A DNA stretch of 55,986 nucleotides from JANXUC01 sp964619065 (lineage in GTDB: Bacteria; Acidobacteriota; Terriglobia; Terriglobales; Acidobacteriaceae). Shown here one piece after another: positions 17,564-27,441 of the stretch. Each line of letters begins with the position of its first letter. Within the stretch, counting starts at the first letter, position 1. The notes under the pieces were generated by a model that was not told the origin of the DNA, did not search any database, and saw only the letters and a program-made list of their open reading frames with translations. The stretch is from the NCBI GenBank assembly GCA_964619065.1, contig CAZUCC010000027.1, forward strand, positions 1 to 55,986. The letters run 5' to 3'. The translations under genes and the position numbers were made by a program.

Positions 17564-17648
17564 ACATACGGTGAGAAAATCCGAAGCGATACGAAGATTC
17601 TACCAGCGTTCTGCGCCAGACACCAAACCCCTCCGCGACTAGCGCCGC

Positions 17649-17654
17649 TATAAT
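17649..17654 (+). promoter_or_regulatory. -10 element very close to ribA start
   Basis: TATAAT ends 6 bases before the GTG start of ribA. Transcription would begin at or next to the start codon, suggesting a leaderless mRNA. No convincing -35 hexamer is seen. Confidence 0.35.
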
Positions 17655-17660
17655 GGAACT

Positions 17661-18281
17661 GTGACGCAACCGCCTGCTATCCGCCGCATTGCCGACGCGG
17701 ATTTCCCTACGCGCTGGGGACATTTTCGCATCCACGGATTCATCGGCAAGTTCGAGGATCCCGCAGAAACCCGAATCGAAGAAGCGGTCGCTCTGGTGCT
17801 CGGTGATGTGCACACGGCTCCTCCGTTGGTGCGTATCCACTCACAGTGCCTGACGGGCGATGTTTTCGGTTCGTTGCGTTGCGATTGCCGTCAACAGCTC
17901 GAGATGGCGCTCGGCCTCATCGCCGAAAAGGGCGCTGGCATTCTGATTTATGAACAGCAGGAAGGTCGCGGCATCGGGCTCATGGCCAAGCTACAGGCCT
18001 ATGCGCTCCAGGACGAAGGTCTCGACACGGTCGAAGCCAACGAGAAGCTCGGCTTTAAGGCCGACCACCGTGGCTTCGAGCTGCCGGCGGGCATTCTGAA
18101 GGCGTTGGGCGTCCATCAAGTGCGCCTGCTGTCGAACAATCCGGACAAGCTTGCCGCGCTCGAATCCGCTGGCGTGGCCGTAGTGGAGCGGGTTCCGTGC
18201 GAGGTCGAAGCACATTCCCACGCCGAGGACTACCTCAAGACCAAGAAAGACAAACTCGGACATCTTTTCTCAACCCGCTGA
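17661..18281 (+). CDS. ribA: GTP cyclohydrolase II
   Basis: 206 residues from GTG 17661. The zinc and catalytic region HSQCLTGDVFGSLRCDCRQQ (about 54-73) has the three zinc cysteines; EQQEGRGIGL (about 97-106) and KLGFKADHRGFE (about 127-138) are the GTP-binding segments; RLLSNNPDKLAALE follows at about 155-168. RibA opens GTP to the first riboflavin intermediate. This is a stand-alone cyclohydrolase without the fused RibB domain found in many bacteria. No FMN riboswitch is seen upstream. It lies divergent to the tRNA and convergent to the large membrane protein. Confidence 0.93.
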   Translation: MTQPPAIRRIADADFPTRWGHFRIHGFIGKFEDPAETRIEEAVALVLGDVHTAPPLVRIHSQCLTGDVFGSLRCDCRQQLEMALGLIAEKGAGILIYEQQEGRGIGLMAKLQAYALQDEGLDTVEANEKLGFKADHRGFELPAGILKALGVHQVRLLSNNPDKLAALESAGVAVVERVPCEVEAHSHAEDYLKTKKDKLGHLFSTR

Positions 18282-18341
18282 TTTTTGCGTGGCCGGGGCG
18301 GCTGTTCCCGCGAAGTAAAAAAATCCCGAATCCCGAGAACT

Positions 18342-21300
18342 CTATGAGCAGATGATCTCGTCGAGGGCATGTGCCATATCCGGGGCGGAGCGATCCCAAT
18401 AATTGTTGTGTCCGCCCAGCCCAATACAGAACTCGACACGAGAAGTGTTGGGCGATACCGCAACGGCAGGTGGATCTGGGTAGTTACCTTTCTCCGGGCC
18501 GTCACTGTTGCGAGCGAACCAGCCGTCCAGCCAGAGCGAGCGTCCAATGAAGTCACCACTGCGGTAGGCGTTGATCCAGCGGGCAAGGTTGTGTTTCGCT
18601 GGGTCGGGCGTGGCCCCGTTTTCAATGTTCGGCAGTGTTTCCACAGCATTGGGAAGCGGGTCTAAAGCGTTATCAGGTTCTTCGCGGATCCACCAATAGA
18701 GATGCGGAAAGAACCGGTTTAAGAGCTGCCGCAGCGGATTGCCGAAAGTGAACATCTGGATGGGCATAGCCGTGTGAGCGGCCTCGCCATTGGTGGAATC
18801 TTTGTTTTCAGGGGGCTTAGTGAACCCCAGCGAGGCTAGCTCCGGATCAGGCTCGACGGCGCATTCGCGTTTCAGATATTGCAGTAGATCGGCGGAAATG
18901 AGCGCCCCCAGGCTATGGGCGGCGATTATGAGAGATGTGTAATAGGGCTTGCCATCCTGATCTTTCTGGGTGGCAATGAAGCGCAACAGCGAGGTGTAGC
19001 GTTCGGCGATGCAAGCGCGTGGCGCACGCTCGAGCGGAGAGGTGCGTAGGTAATGATCGACGTCGAGAATGATATCGAGAACGACGCGGCCCTTCTTCAA
19101 GAGGGCGGCGGCAACGACGGCGCCGGAAACGGCCAGATAGGCTCCGACGAAGGTGAGCACGTGCAGGGCATCGTCGGTGGCAGCGCGCAAAAAACGGGCG
19201 AGCAGATTGGCCAGGGGAAGAAGGCTGGGGCAGTGGGCGTAGAGGAAAAAGTGTGGATCCATCCAGCCGTGAGAATAAGCAAAGTCTAAGCCACCAAAGA
19301 CGAAGACGAGAGAAAAAATGGCGTGCCACAAAAGAAACGTAATGGACCGCGTGGAATCGAGGCCGCGGGAAAACCAATTGCCCAGTTGACGGGAGAGACG
19401 GTTGTTGAACACCTTGGGGTCTGCCAGCGAGTACGTATCCCCCAATAGGCAGGGTACGACTGCCCAGGCCAATAGCGCGAGCGCCAGGGCAAAACCAATC
19501 AGCAATAAGTGGAGGCCGGCCGTGGCGCTTACCAGTAGGAGACCGTTGGCGTAGGTATCGAGCGCTTCTTCGGAATTCGGTTTGGTCAGGAGTTCGAGGC
19601 GGTAAAGGCGACTCTCGGTGTCGAGCGGCGCAATGAGTCGCGTATCGAAATCCTGCTCGCGGGCTCGAATCCCCGCCTTATCCTCGAGCCTGCCAAGTCG
19701 TCTGACAAGGTCATTCTCGGAAACAGGAGCAACAAGAGGTACCTCCAGCGTGTTGGTACTCGGTGCGACGCAAGGAGGGACGGTGGGCGTGCAGTCAGGA
19801 AGTCGGCTCCAGTCGAGTCGCTCCAGCTTAGCGAGGCGGGCTTCGCGCGATAGGACTGGAGCAGGAACCTTGCAGGCCGGGCACTTTTCAGGCTGACTCG
19901 GGGCACGATGGGTCCAGCGGATGGCGTCGTCGAGTGTGGGAACGATGAGACGAAATAGCCGTCCGAGAGATGGGTTCATTGGCACCTGAGTGAGTTGAAC
20001 GTGGGCATGCAAGTGCAGTTGTTTGCGGGTGTAGGAGTAGAGGCCATCCCAAAGAAAGATGGTCAGAACGAGGAAGAGAGATGCGGACGCCGCGAGAGTG
20101 AGGCGTCCGGTGCGGAGAGCGGCGCGGGCACGAACTCGTTCCGCCTTCGCGGCGACGCCTTTCGGCAGAACCGATAGGCAAACAAAGTGAAGGACCCATG
20201 CGGAGAGCGCACTCGCCAGCAGCCCCAGCCAGGACAAGATCAAGCCGCACATAATGATTTGCATGCTCCAGAAACTAGCCTGATCAAGCATGTTGGGGTA
20301 GGGAGGGGCCTGATACAAACAGTAAAGATAGCCGAGAAAACTTGGAATGTAGAGCACGACACCCACGCCCACCGCACCGCGGCGGAATTGCTCGTAGGGT
20401 TTGAGCACGACGAGGTAAAGCACCCCGCCGCCCAGCAGCCACCATTCGATGCCCAGTAAAACATCGGGACTTAAGATGCACTTTGCGAAGAAGTATCCGA
20501 TGAGCCAGCCCAAGAAGAAGGCTCCCGCGAGAAGGCCGATCCAATTTAGCGGTAAGCGTGGAGCGTCGCGAAATCTCGGCCACTGGAGAACCGAAGCGAG
20601 AGCAATAATGCCGAGAACGAAGGCGGCGAGGAGACAATGGTTCCAACCCACCATAGAGGGCAAACCGGAGAGTCCGGCCAGGAGCAGGTAGAGATTCAGA
20701 ATGGTAATCGGCAGGACGAGAAAACGGACCGCAGACGCCTGGCAAAAGGCATGCCAGCGCCAGTAGCGGTTCTCATAGTGTTCGAGAGTGGCGTAATCGA
20801 CAGCAGTACGTGAGAGGCTTCCGAGGTGCAGAAGCAACTGATAGAAAGCGAGGAAGAAGCTGAGAATGCTGTTCTGCGGACGGGCCAGGTCTGCCCAATA
20901 GGACTCGTAGAGGTGAACAGTACGCTGTGGAGCGAGGACATCGGAGCGTTCAGTCTCGAGGCGAATCGTGTCGTAAGACTTGCCTTCTGGTTCGCTGACA
21001 TAGCCTGCCAGTTGGGCGCGCATGAACTCGTGGCCGAGCAAGGCACGATCTTCAAGATCCGTGTCGAGTTTCGGGGGCTTCTTTTTGCTGGCGAACACAC
21101 CTGCGATGTAACCGCGGTGCTCATCCAGGTAATGCCAGAGGTTGAGCCAAAAGCCGGGCTTGGAGGCAAGGACGTTTACGGTGCGCTGGCGGGCAATCTG
21201 GCGATCACTGACCGGAGCAGCCTTTAGCGGTACCTGAATCGGTTGGGTGCGAAAGCCGCTGTAGGGAGGAATGTCCGGACCCCAAGGAGTTTTCTGGTTG

Positions 21301-21467
21301 AGCCGGAAGCGTCCGAGTCCCAGCAGAAGGTCGGCGAGGTGGCGGACGGTAGCGCCCGGTTCGGTGTAGCCCACGCCATGCACAGCAATTACGGCAACGC
21401 GCTGGACTGCAGTTGTTGTTTCTTTTTCGGATGGTGTGTTCACTGGCTGTTGAACCGAAGAGTCCAT
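18342..21467 (-). CDS. Large polytopic membrane protein with alpha/beta-hydrolase signature
   Basis: 1041 residues. The N-terminus has AVIAVHGVGYTE (about 26-37), like the first strand and oxyanion region of lipases. Far downstream is IIAAHSLGALIS, a nucleophile elbow with Ser near residue 852, and GLGGHNNYW near 1020 could supply the catalytic His. Between these halves about ten hydrophobic segments form two clusters (about 250-480 and 660-790) separated by a roughly 170-residue soluble part rich in Pro and charged residues. I infer a membrane-embedded hydrolase, perhaps acting on lipids; no substrate can be named. It is monocistronic. Lipase-like folds with such large membrane insertions are unusual. 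Confidence 0.7.
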   Translation of the reverse strand: MDSSVQQPVNTPSEKETTTAVQRVAVIAVHGVGYTEPGATVRHLADLLLGLGRFRLNQKTPWGPDIPPYSGFRTQPIQVPLKAAPVSDRQIARQRTVNVLASKPGFWLNLWHYLDEHRGYIAGVFASKKKPPKLDTDLEDRALLGHEFMRAQLAGYVSEPEGKSYDTIRLETERSDVLAPQRTVHLYESYWADLARPQNSILSFFLAFYQLLLHLGSLSRTAVDYATLEHYENRYWRWHAFCQASAVRFLVLPITILNLYLLLAGLSGLPSMVGWNHCLLAAFVLGIIALASVLQWPRFRDAPRLPLNWIGLLAGAFFLGWLIGYFFAKCILSPDVLLGIEWWLLGGGVLYLVVLKPYEQFRRGAVGVGVVLYIPSFLGYLYCLYQAPPYPNMLDQASFWSMQIIMCGLILSWLGLLASALSAWVLHFVCLSVLPKGVAAKAERVRARAALRTGRLTLAASASLFLVLTIFLWDGLYSYTRKQLHLHAHVQLTQVPMNPSLGRLFRLIVPTLDDAIRWTHRAPSQPEKCPACKVPAPVLSREARLAKLERLDWSRLPDCTPTVPPCVAPSTNTLEVPLVAPVSENDLVRRLGRLEDKAGIRAREQDFDTRLIAPLDTESRLYRLELLTKPNSEEALDTYANGLLLVSATAGLHLLLIGFALALALLAWAVVPCLLGDTYSLADPKVFNNRLSRQLGNWFSRGLDSTRSITFLLWHAIFSLVFVFGGLDFAYSHGWMDPHFFLYAHCPSLLPLANLLARFLRAATDDALHVLTFVGAYLAVSGAVVAAALLKKGRVVLDIILDVDHYLRTSPLERAPRACIAERYTSLLRFIATQKDQDGKPYYTSLIIAAHSLGALISADLLQYLKRECAVEPDPELASLGFTKPPENKDSTNGEAAHTAMPIQMFTFGNPLRQLLNRFFPHLYWWIREEPDNALDPLPNAVETLPNIENGATPDPAKHNLARWINAYRSGDFIGRSLWLDGWFARNSDGPEKGNYPDPPAVAVSPNTSRVEFCIGLGGHNNYWDRSAPDMAHALDEIICS

Positions 21468-21564
21468 AGCTGATATCGCTGAGATACTCCGTGCCTTGGG
21501 AGGAAGGCTGCCATTTTGGAACAGAAAGCTTTACATGTCAAGCGAAGGCCAGCCTGAACAGCAC

Positions 21565-21592
21565 AAAGGGGACCGGAGTTCCGGTCCCCTTT
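21565..21592. terminator. Strong bidirectional-type hairpin after TonB receptor
   Basis: A perfect 12-bp stem AAAGGGGACCGG with its complement and loop AGTT lies 36 bases downstream of the receptor gene (minus strand). Read leftwards the stem ends in CCCCTTT. No longer T-run follows, but stem strength and position argue for a terminator. Confidence 0.6.
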
Positions 21593-21627
21593 GGGTTTCT
21601 GGATGGATCAGTAGAGTTGGCTCCGGC

Positions 21628-24600
21628 CTAGAACAGGAACTTGATCCCCAGCTGAATCGCTCTTGGCCCACCGCTTCCGATAACGGGATTGGCGGCCGCG
21701 ACGTCGGTTGTGGCACTGGTTGAGCCGAAGCCTCCCTGCGAGGGATCGACGTTGCCGAGCTGTCCACCGACGCCGTAGGGATTGGTGAAGTTCGGGTGAT
21801 TGAGAACGTTGAATATTTCCGCGCGGAATTGGACGCCCGCACGCTCATTGAACTTCCACTTCTTCACGATGGAAAAGTCCATGTTGCGAAAGCCAGGGCC
21901 GCGGAAGAGGTTGCGTCCCATAGCGCCAAAAGTTCCGGCAATTGGGGGTAGCATGACTGCCTTTCCTTGGGTGTAACAGCCGAAAGGCATGGAGCTATCC
22001 AAACCGTTGGCGATTGCAGTATTGACACATGCACCATTATTGATGGCATAGGCTGGATCCGTTGGGCCTAGCGGATCCGTTGAAGGAGGGGTCCCGGCCA
22101 GAAAGAACGGAATTCCAGCAACAGAAGGCTTGAAGTCGCTGGGGCTCCCAAAGAAATCCCAACGGTCGCTGAATTCGCCGGTCAGGCTAACGTCGTTACC
22201 GTTGACAAATCCATCAATCACACTCCACGGCAAACCCGATTGTATGGTGACAATGGAATTGATCTGCCAGCCTTCGAGCATTTGCGCAAAGCTCTTCCGT
22301 CCCGGCAGCTCATAGCTCAGCGCCAGAGTGAACCGGTGGCGGATATCAATATCGCTGCTGGCATATTCCTTTTCCGGGTGCAGGCTGTCCTGAGGCTGTG
22401 CCGCGCGGTTCAGGGAAGCCTGATCCAACGCATGCGCCCAAGTGTAGCCTGCGACAAACGACAAGCCTCGCCACGCGCGCTGGGTAAGACTTGCCTGCAA
22501 GCCGTGGTAGTTCGATTTGTAACCATTGCCCAACTGGTTGATCACCCCGAGGTAAGGGAATTGGGTGTTGAACGGCCGACCTACTTGCTCGCCTCCGTCA
22601 TCCTTCGTGGGATCCACTTGGTTAATGTCATAAACGCTGTACAGTTTCGTCCCGCGTGTCCCGACATACCCCAGTTGTAGCGAGGTGTTCCGAGTCAGTT
22701 CCTGCTGGATGTTGAAATTCCAGGTCGTAATGTACGGGGTTCGCAAGTTGCGGTTGACGCCCAGAATGTTGCATGGCGCCGCTGCTACGGGATCGCAATT
22801 GACGCTGGCGTTGAAGATGGGGCCAGTCGTGCTCCAGTCGAGGGTCGGGGTGTCTGTTGAATAGGCCACAATCTTGCCAGTGCCTTGAGTGCCGCCGGGG
22901 CCAACGCCATTTGCCCCTGTCGGAATGACGTTGAGGCCTGCTGTGGAGGCATTATCCACTCCATTCTGTCCAATAAAGATTGACATGTGTGGAATCTCAT
23001 ACGTGATGCCGCCGCCCGCGCGGATAACCGTTTTGCCCCTTCCAGTGGGATCCCAGGAAACCCCGACACGAGGTGCGAAGTTATTGGCGTCGGTGTTGTA
23101 GGGCGAACTGATATCCTTGCCCACTTGTTGCAATCCCTTCTGGGGATCAAAGTTCCCCAACAAGTCGTTGCGTTCCTTGATGGGAGTGGTCAGGTCATAG
23201 CGCAGGCCCAAATTGACCGTAAGTCTCGGTGTCACGCGAAAGTCGTCTTGCAGGAATGCCCCAAACGACTTGATAGTTACGTGGCGCTCGGAGTTTCCAA
23301 CAAAAATGCGTCCCGTAGCGGGGACACCCGCCAAAAAGTCTTCCAGCGGTGTGCTTCCTAGGAAAGCACCATCGCCCTCGAATCGAATGCGGCTCTTGCC
23401 ATAACGATCACGAACGTTGTCTGTGCTGCCATGGCGAAACTCTCCTCCGAATCGGATGGTGTGCTTCCCATGTGTCCATGACACGTTGTCGGTAAATTGG
23501 AACGTCTGATCGGGCGTGGTTTCGAGCGGCCAGCCGTGGTTCCCCCCTAAAGACGTGAAACCCGAGATCGCGATCTCAGGGAAGCCAAAATTGATGGGAG
23601 TCGTGACTCCCGTGTTGATCTGATAGACACTTCCACCCAAATGGTAATTGTTGGGATCCTGGTTGGCGTCGGCGGTGAGAATCGTCTGCCAGAAGCGGTT
23701 GAAACCGAACTTTGCCTCGTTCACCAAGTTGTTGTTGATTGTCCAAGTCCAGTTCGCCCCAGACGCCTGGGCGCGGGTGACCGCTTGGGATTGCCATTCG
23801 GCGCGCAGCACCGAAATATCGCGCTCGGTCTGCTGACTGTCCCCAATGAAATAGCGGCCTGTGATTACATGGCGCTCGGAGAGGTGGTAGTCGATCTTCC
23901 CCAATCCATCGTTCTCATGATTTCGATTAGGGAAGCCGACACTTAGAGAGCTTGGGTCCCCGTTTGGATTCGTGCCATTGTTGGTGGGGAAGAGGGGGAT
24001 CAGCGAATTACTCAGGGGGTTAACAGTAAAGCCTTTTAGCTGGAGGTCGGTGATCGCATCGGGGATGCTAATGGCCGGGTCTCCCGGGCTGCCCAGGGAA
24101 ACGGTGGCTGGAGCTGGAAGATTTTCCGAGTTCCCGACTAGGTCGCCGACGCCTTCGAATGCTAGGAAGTAAAACAGCTTGTCCTTCTTGATCGGGCCAC
24201 CCACCGAACCACCGTACTGGTTGAGGCGCAATGGTTTCTGCGGAGCAGGCTTGGTATTGAACCAGTTGCGAGCGTCGAAATTCCTGTCGCGACGGAAGTA
24301 GTACGTGCTCCCGTGGATCGCGTTCGTGCCCGATTTCAACCCCACGTTCACGATCGCGCCTGGCTTCCAGCCGTACTCCGCAGGCGGATTTTCTAGGGCG
24401 TTAAATTCCTGGATGGCATCGACGGGCATGTGTGTGGCAGGAGTACCCTGCACGCCCTCGGCGTTAATCACCGTTCCGCCATAGTAAGGGTCGTTGTCAT
24501 CCGTACCATCAATGATGAAGTTGTTATCTTCCGGACGGACGCCATTTGAGCTGATCGACAAGAAGCCGCCGCCCGGATAGCGTTGTACACCGGGACGCAG

Positions 24601-25098
24601 CGTGACCAGATTCTGGAAGTCGCGGCCGTTGAGCGGGAGATCATTGATAGCTTTGTTGGTGAAGGTCCCGCCGAGAGTGTCGCTGGTCATGTCGACGAGG
24701 GGCGCTTCGTCGGTGACGGTCACGACTTCGGAAGCGTTACCGGTCGTAAGCTGAAGGTCGATGCGAATGTCTTTCGCGACCTCGAGGCGGATGGCCGGGC
24801 GTTCCACCTTCTTGAAGTTGGAGGCCTCGCCTGTGATCTTGTAGAGACCAGGCTGGAGGTTGGGGGCGACGTATTCGCCGACCTCGTTCGTAGTCAAAGT
24901 ACGGGAAATGCCCCGTTCCGTGTCTGTGATAGTGACTTTAGCGCCTGGTAACACGGCTCCGGTCTGGTCGGTGACGATGCCCAGAATTCGCCCGTTCGTG
25001 GACTGCGCCAGTCCGCTAGCGCACAGGAGAAGCAGGCAGCTGGCTAGGGACCAAGTACCCTTTGCTGAAAAAACTCCGCAAGACCTCATGATTCCCAT
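21628..25098 (-). CDS. TonB-dependent receptor, Oar-like, with carboxypeptidase-regulatory domain
   Basis: 1156 residues. Signal peptide to about residue 32 (hydrophobic LASCLLLLCASG, cleavage near LAQ). CarboxypepD_reg-like domain about 36-125, beginning GRILGIVTDQTGAVLPGAKV. Plug domain about 130-270 with LPLNGRDFQNLVTLRPGVQ, a signature of this group, and FIIDGTDDNDPYYGG. The beta-barrel ends in the terminal phenylalanine motif IQLGIKFLF. It sits head-to-head with the lipoprotein operon across a 390-base gap. The Pho-box-like array in that gap points towards the lipoproteins, and I see no comparable array facing this gene. Substrate unknown. Confidence 0.88.
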   Translation of the reverse strand: MGIMRSCGVFSAKGTWSLASCLLLLCASGLAQSTNGRILGIVTDQTGAVLPGAKVTITDTERGISRTLTTNEVGEYVAPNLQPGLYKITGEASNFKKVERPAIRLEVAKDIRIDLQLTTGNASEVVTVTDEAPLVDMTSDTLGGTFTNKAINDLPLNGRDFQNLVTLRPGVQRYPGGGFLSISSNGVRPEDNNFIIDGTDDNDPYYGGTVINAEGVQGTPATHMPVDAIQEFNALENPPAEYGWKPGAIVNVGLKSGTNAIHGSTYYFRRDRNFDARNWFNTKPAPQKPLRLNQYGGSVGGPIKKDKLFYFLAFEGVGDLVGNSENLPAPATVSLGSPGDPAISIPDAITDLQLKGFTVNPLSNSLIPLFPTNNGTNPNGDPSSLSVGFPNRNHENDGLGKIDYHLSERHVITGRYFIGDSQQTERDISVLRAEWQSQAVTRAQASGANWTWTINNNLVNEAKFGFNRFWQTILTADANQDPNNYHLGGSVYQINTGVTTPINFGFPEIAISGFTSLGGNHGWPLETTPDQTFQFTDNVSWTHGKHTIRFGGEFRHGSTDNVRDRYGKSRIRFEGDGAFLGSTPLEDFLAGVPATGRIFVGNSERHVTIKSFGAFLQDDFRVTPRLTVNLGLRYDLTTPIKERNDLLGNFDPQKGLQQVGKDISSPYNTDANNFAPRVGVSWDPTGRGKTVIRAGGGITYEIPHMSIFIGQNGVDNASTAGLNVIPTGANGVGPGGTQGTGKIVAYSTDTPTLDWSTTGPIFNASVNCDPVAAAPCNILGVNRNLRTPYITTWNFNIQQELTRNTSLQLGYVGTRGTKLYSVYDINQVDPTKDDGGEQVGRPFNTQFPYLGVINQLGNGYKSNYHGLQASLTQRAWRGLSFVAGYTWAHALDQASLNRAAQPQDSLHPEKEYASSDIDIRHRFTLALSYELPGRKSFAQMLEGWQINSIVTIQSGLPWSVIDGFVNGNDVSLTGEFSDRWDFFGSPSDFKPSVAGIPFFLAGTPPSTDPLGPTDPAYAINNGACVNTAIANGLDSSMPFGCYTQGKAVMLPPIAGTFGAMGRNLFRGPGFRNMDFSIVKKWKFNERAGVQFRAEIFNVLNHPNFTNPYGVGGQLGNVDPSQGGFGSTSATTDVAAANPVIGSGGPRAIQLGIKFLF

Positions 25099-25346
25099 CT
25101 CCCTTCATTTTTCTTGGACTCAGGATTTGACGATCCGTACGAAATAAAGGCCACTTCGATACAGATCGGTACAAAAAAAGCTGGCACGAAACATGGTTCT
25201 TGGTGTCTCGCTCGACTGGGAGGTGCTGGCATACATGGCCGCAAGAAGATTTTAAGACCAATAAGCTTATCACGGGGAGCAGGCAGACCACCCGCACCGG
25301 GTTAAAGCGCCCAGTTTGCGGTGCAAAGAAGTCAGATCCGGGACGA

Positions 25347-25401
25347 ATTTACAGAACCTTAACCCAGTTGCAACAATTTCGTAACGAAGACTGCCTAGTC
25401 T
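25347..25401 (+). promoter_or_regulatory. Pho-box-like array and -10 upstream of lipoprotein cluster
   Basis: Four heptamers start exactly 11 bases apart at 25347, 25358, 25369 and 25380: ATTTACA, CTTAACC, TGCAACA, CGTAACG. Nine bases later comes TAGTCT (25396-25401). This is the layout of PhoB-activated promoters, in which direct repeats replace the -35. The rest of the 390-base gap between the TonB receptor and the lipoprotein genes shows a 7-bp hairpin overlapping the -10 (about 25387-25404) and a 13-base direct repeat near 25461-25487, nothing else recognisable. Confidence 0.55.
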
Positions 25402-25488
25402 TCTCGGACCGGGAAATACGCCCTTCAGGAAGAGATTTGTCTACCCAGATTTGGGGAGTCCCGCAGCTACGACCCGGCAGCTACGACT

Positions 25489-26535
25489 ATGACGAGCAGG
25501 CAGACGATGAGAATCACGGCAGCGATCACGCTGATCTGTGTGGGGATGTTAACGGCTTGTGGCGGTAGTAGCAGCAGTCCCGCTCCGCCGCCTGGCAATG
25601 GCGCGCTTTCCGGGAACTGGCAGGTTGCGCTCACCAGCACCAGCGGCAAGACTTCCACGGTGTCGAATGAAACGGGATTTTTGCTGCAATCGGGGAAACA
25701 AGTGTCCGGCAGCTTGACGTTCCAGAGCAAAAGCTGTGCAGGCACGGGCCCCGTCTCCGGAACTGCGGATGGATCCAAGGTCGCGCTCACCGTAAACCAA
25801 CCTGGCCTAGCCGTGAATCTGACCGGGGATACAGGTACTTCAAGCCTCGATCCCAGTGGCGCGCTGTTGTGCACACCGGGAAACCCATCAAGTGGAAACT
25901 CTTGCGTGACAGGGACATACACTCTGCTGGCTAGCGGTTGCGGAAGTTCAGAAAGTGGGACGTGGGCGGCCTTCCAGGTTCAACCGCTGAATATGACGCT
26001 GAGCGGAACTCTGACGGCGAACGGCAGCGGGACAACCTCGACCGCGTCCGTCACGTTTCAGCAGGCGGCGAACACCGGCGGCGCCAGTGCGGTTGTAACC
26101 GGCACTTTAACCCCAGATGGAAGTGACGCATGCGTACCGTCCGGACCGCTGACCGGGCAGATTTCAGGGAACGCGGTGATTCTTGCGCTCCTGTCTGGGC
26201 CCGATAAGACGATTGGAACGATCAAAGGGCAGATTCAAGGCGAATGGCTGCCGCTGGGCAACGCGAACCTGGCGGAACCGACATTGGACTTCTCGGCGAA
26301 AACGTCGTTGTACAACTTTGCCATCTATAAGAAGTGCAATTTACAAAGCGGGACGGATCCCAATTGCTTGGACCCTGATCTCAATAATCCACAATGCGTT
26401 ACCGATCCAACCTGCACGCCGGACCCGCTGGACCCGAGTAAGTGCCCCGGTCCTACAAACCCGCTGTGCACGGGAGTCAAGGTTGTTGGCTGTGAAGGTG
26501 GGAAGGGAACACTTTGCCAGTCCGGTGCTTGTTAG
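25489..26535 (+). CDS. Lipoprotein 1 of a tandem paralogous set
   Basis: 348 residues from ATG 25489 (ATG 25507 is an alternative). A lipoprotein signal peptide ends in lipobox LTAC, followed by GGSSSSPAPPPG. A beta-rich domain then starts SGNWQVAL (about 41-48) and contains CAGTGPVSGTADG (about 84-96), LLASGCGSSESGTWAAF (about 145-161) and a further repeat-like stretch. The last 70 residues are Cys- and Pro-rich (about ten cysteines), unlike the two paralogues. First of three same-strand genes downstream of a Pho-box-like array. Probably outer-membrane or surface exposed; function unknown. Confidence 0.7.
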   Translation: MTSRQTMRITAAITLICVGMLTACGGSSSSPAPPPGNGALSGNWQVALTSTSGKTSTVSNETGFLLQSGKQVSGSLTFQSKSCAGTGPVSGTADGSKVALTVNQPGLAVNLTGDTGTSSLDPSGALLCTPGNPSSGNSCVTGTYTLLASGCGSSESGTWAAFQVQPLNMTLSGTLTANGSGTTSTASVTFQQAANTGGASAVVTGTLTPDGSDACVPSGPLTGQISGNAVILALLSGPDKTIGTIKGQIQGEWLPLGNANLAEPTLDFSAKTSLYNFAIYKKCNLQSGTDPNCLDPDLNNPQCVTDPTCTPDPLDPSKCPGPTNPLCTGVKVVGCEGGKGTLCQSGAC

Positions 26536-26575
26536 GTCTGCGGGACAGAATTGGAAAACACACCGAAGTGAACAC

Positions 26576-27370
26576 ATGAAGAGAAGAGTATCGGGAGCCA
26601 TGAGGATTGGATTTGCAGTGTTGCTGGGTTGTCTGGCCGTAACCGCAGGTTGCGGCGGTAAGCAGATTCCATTCGATCAAGGAGTCGTTACCGGAAACTG
26701 GCAGCTGAACATGGTGGCGGATGTTTCTGCGAATCAGCGAAACGGCGGCGGATTCCTGGGACAGGTCGATCAGGCGGTGCGCGGCGCCTTCGTGTTGGCT
26801 GGTGCCTGCGCCGGGACGGGCAATGTCAGCGGGACGGTGGATCGGCAAGATGTGACGCTGAAGTTTGGTCAGACGGGGCAGAGCCTGACGCTCATTGGCG
26901 TCCTCTCGGCGGATGGCTCGACCATGACCGGAACCTACGCCAACACCGTGACTACGTGCGGCCTGCCTGAGACGGGAACCTGGACAGCGACCCTGGTGCA
27001 GCCTGTCCAAGGCAGCTTCGCTGCTACGTTCGCCTCAAGCCAGGGCGCCGGCACGGTACATCTTGCGGGCACTCTGACGCAACAGCTCAAGCCGAATGGG
27101 GGAACTTTGGCGCTAGTTACAGGGCCGTTAAGTTCGACGGATTCAACCTGCGTCGTTTCGCCAACCGCACAGCCCATCACGTTGAATGGAACGATTACAG
27201 GTACTGAGATCGCTTTCACCGTGGATGACCCCAACGGAAACTTAGGCAATTTCAGCGGCACAGTGAGCCTGGATGGCAAGACGATAACGGTACCGGACTA
27301 CGTATTCCATGCGTTTCCAAACGATACAACGGTCTGCGACGCGGGAAATGGGATGGTTGCGCTGAACTAG
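26576..27370 (+). CDS. Lipoprotein 2 of a tandem paralogous set
   Basis: 264 residues from ATG 26576; the open frame extends upstream through the previous gene but only this start places a signal peptide (GFAVLLGCLAVTAGC, lipobox TAGC) at the N-terminus. The domain shared with its neighbours follows: TGNWQLNM, CAGTGNVSGTVDRQDV and LPETGTWTATLVQP. It is the minimal form of the set, essentially one copy of the domain plus a second beta-rich half. 40 bases separate it from lipoprotein 1. Function unknown. Confidence 0.7.
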   Translation: MKRRVSGAMRIGFAVLLGCLAVTAGCGGKQIPFDQGVVTGNWQLNMVADVSANQRNGGGFLGQVDQAVRGAFVLAGACAGTGNVSGTVDRQDVTLKFGQTGQSLTLIGVLSADGSTMTGTYANTVTTCGLPETGTWTATLVQPVQGSFAATFASSQGAGTVHLAGTLTQQLKPNGGTLALVTGPLSSTDSTCVVSPTAQPITLNGTITGTEIAFTVDDPNGNLGNFSGTVSLDGKTITVPDYVFHAFPNDTTVCDAGNGMVALN

Positions 27371-27441
27371 ATTTTAGCGCTGGGTATCTAGATATGTTGC
27401 AGCGGACAGACTGCTGAGTGCGTTTCATCGGAGGAATATCA

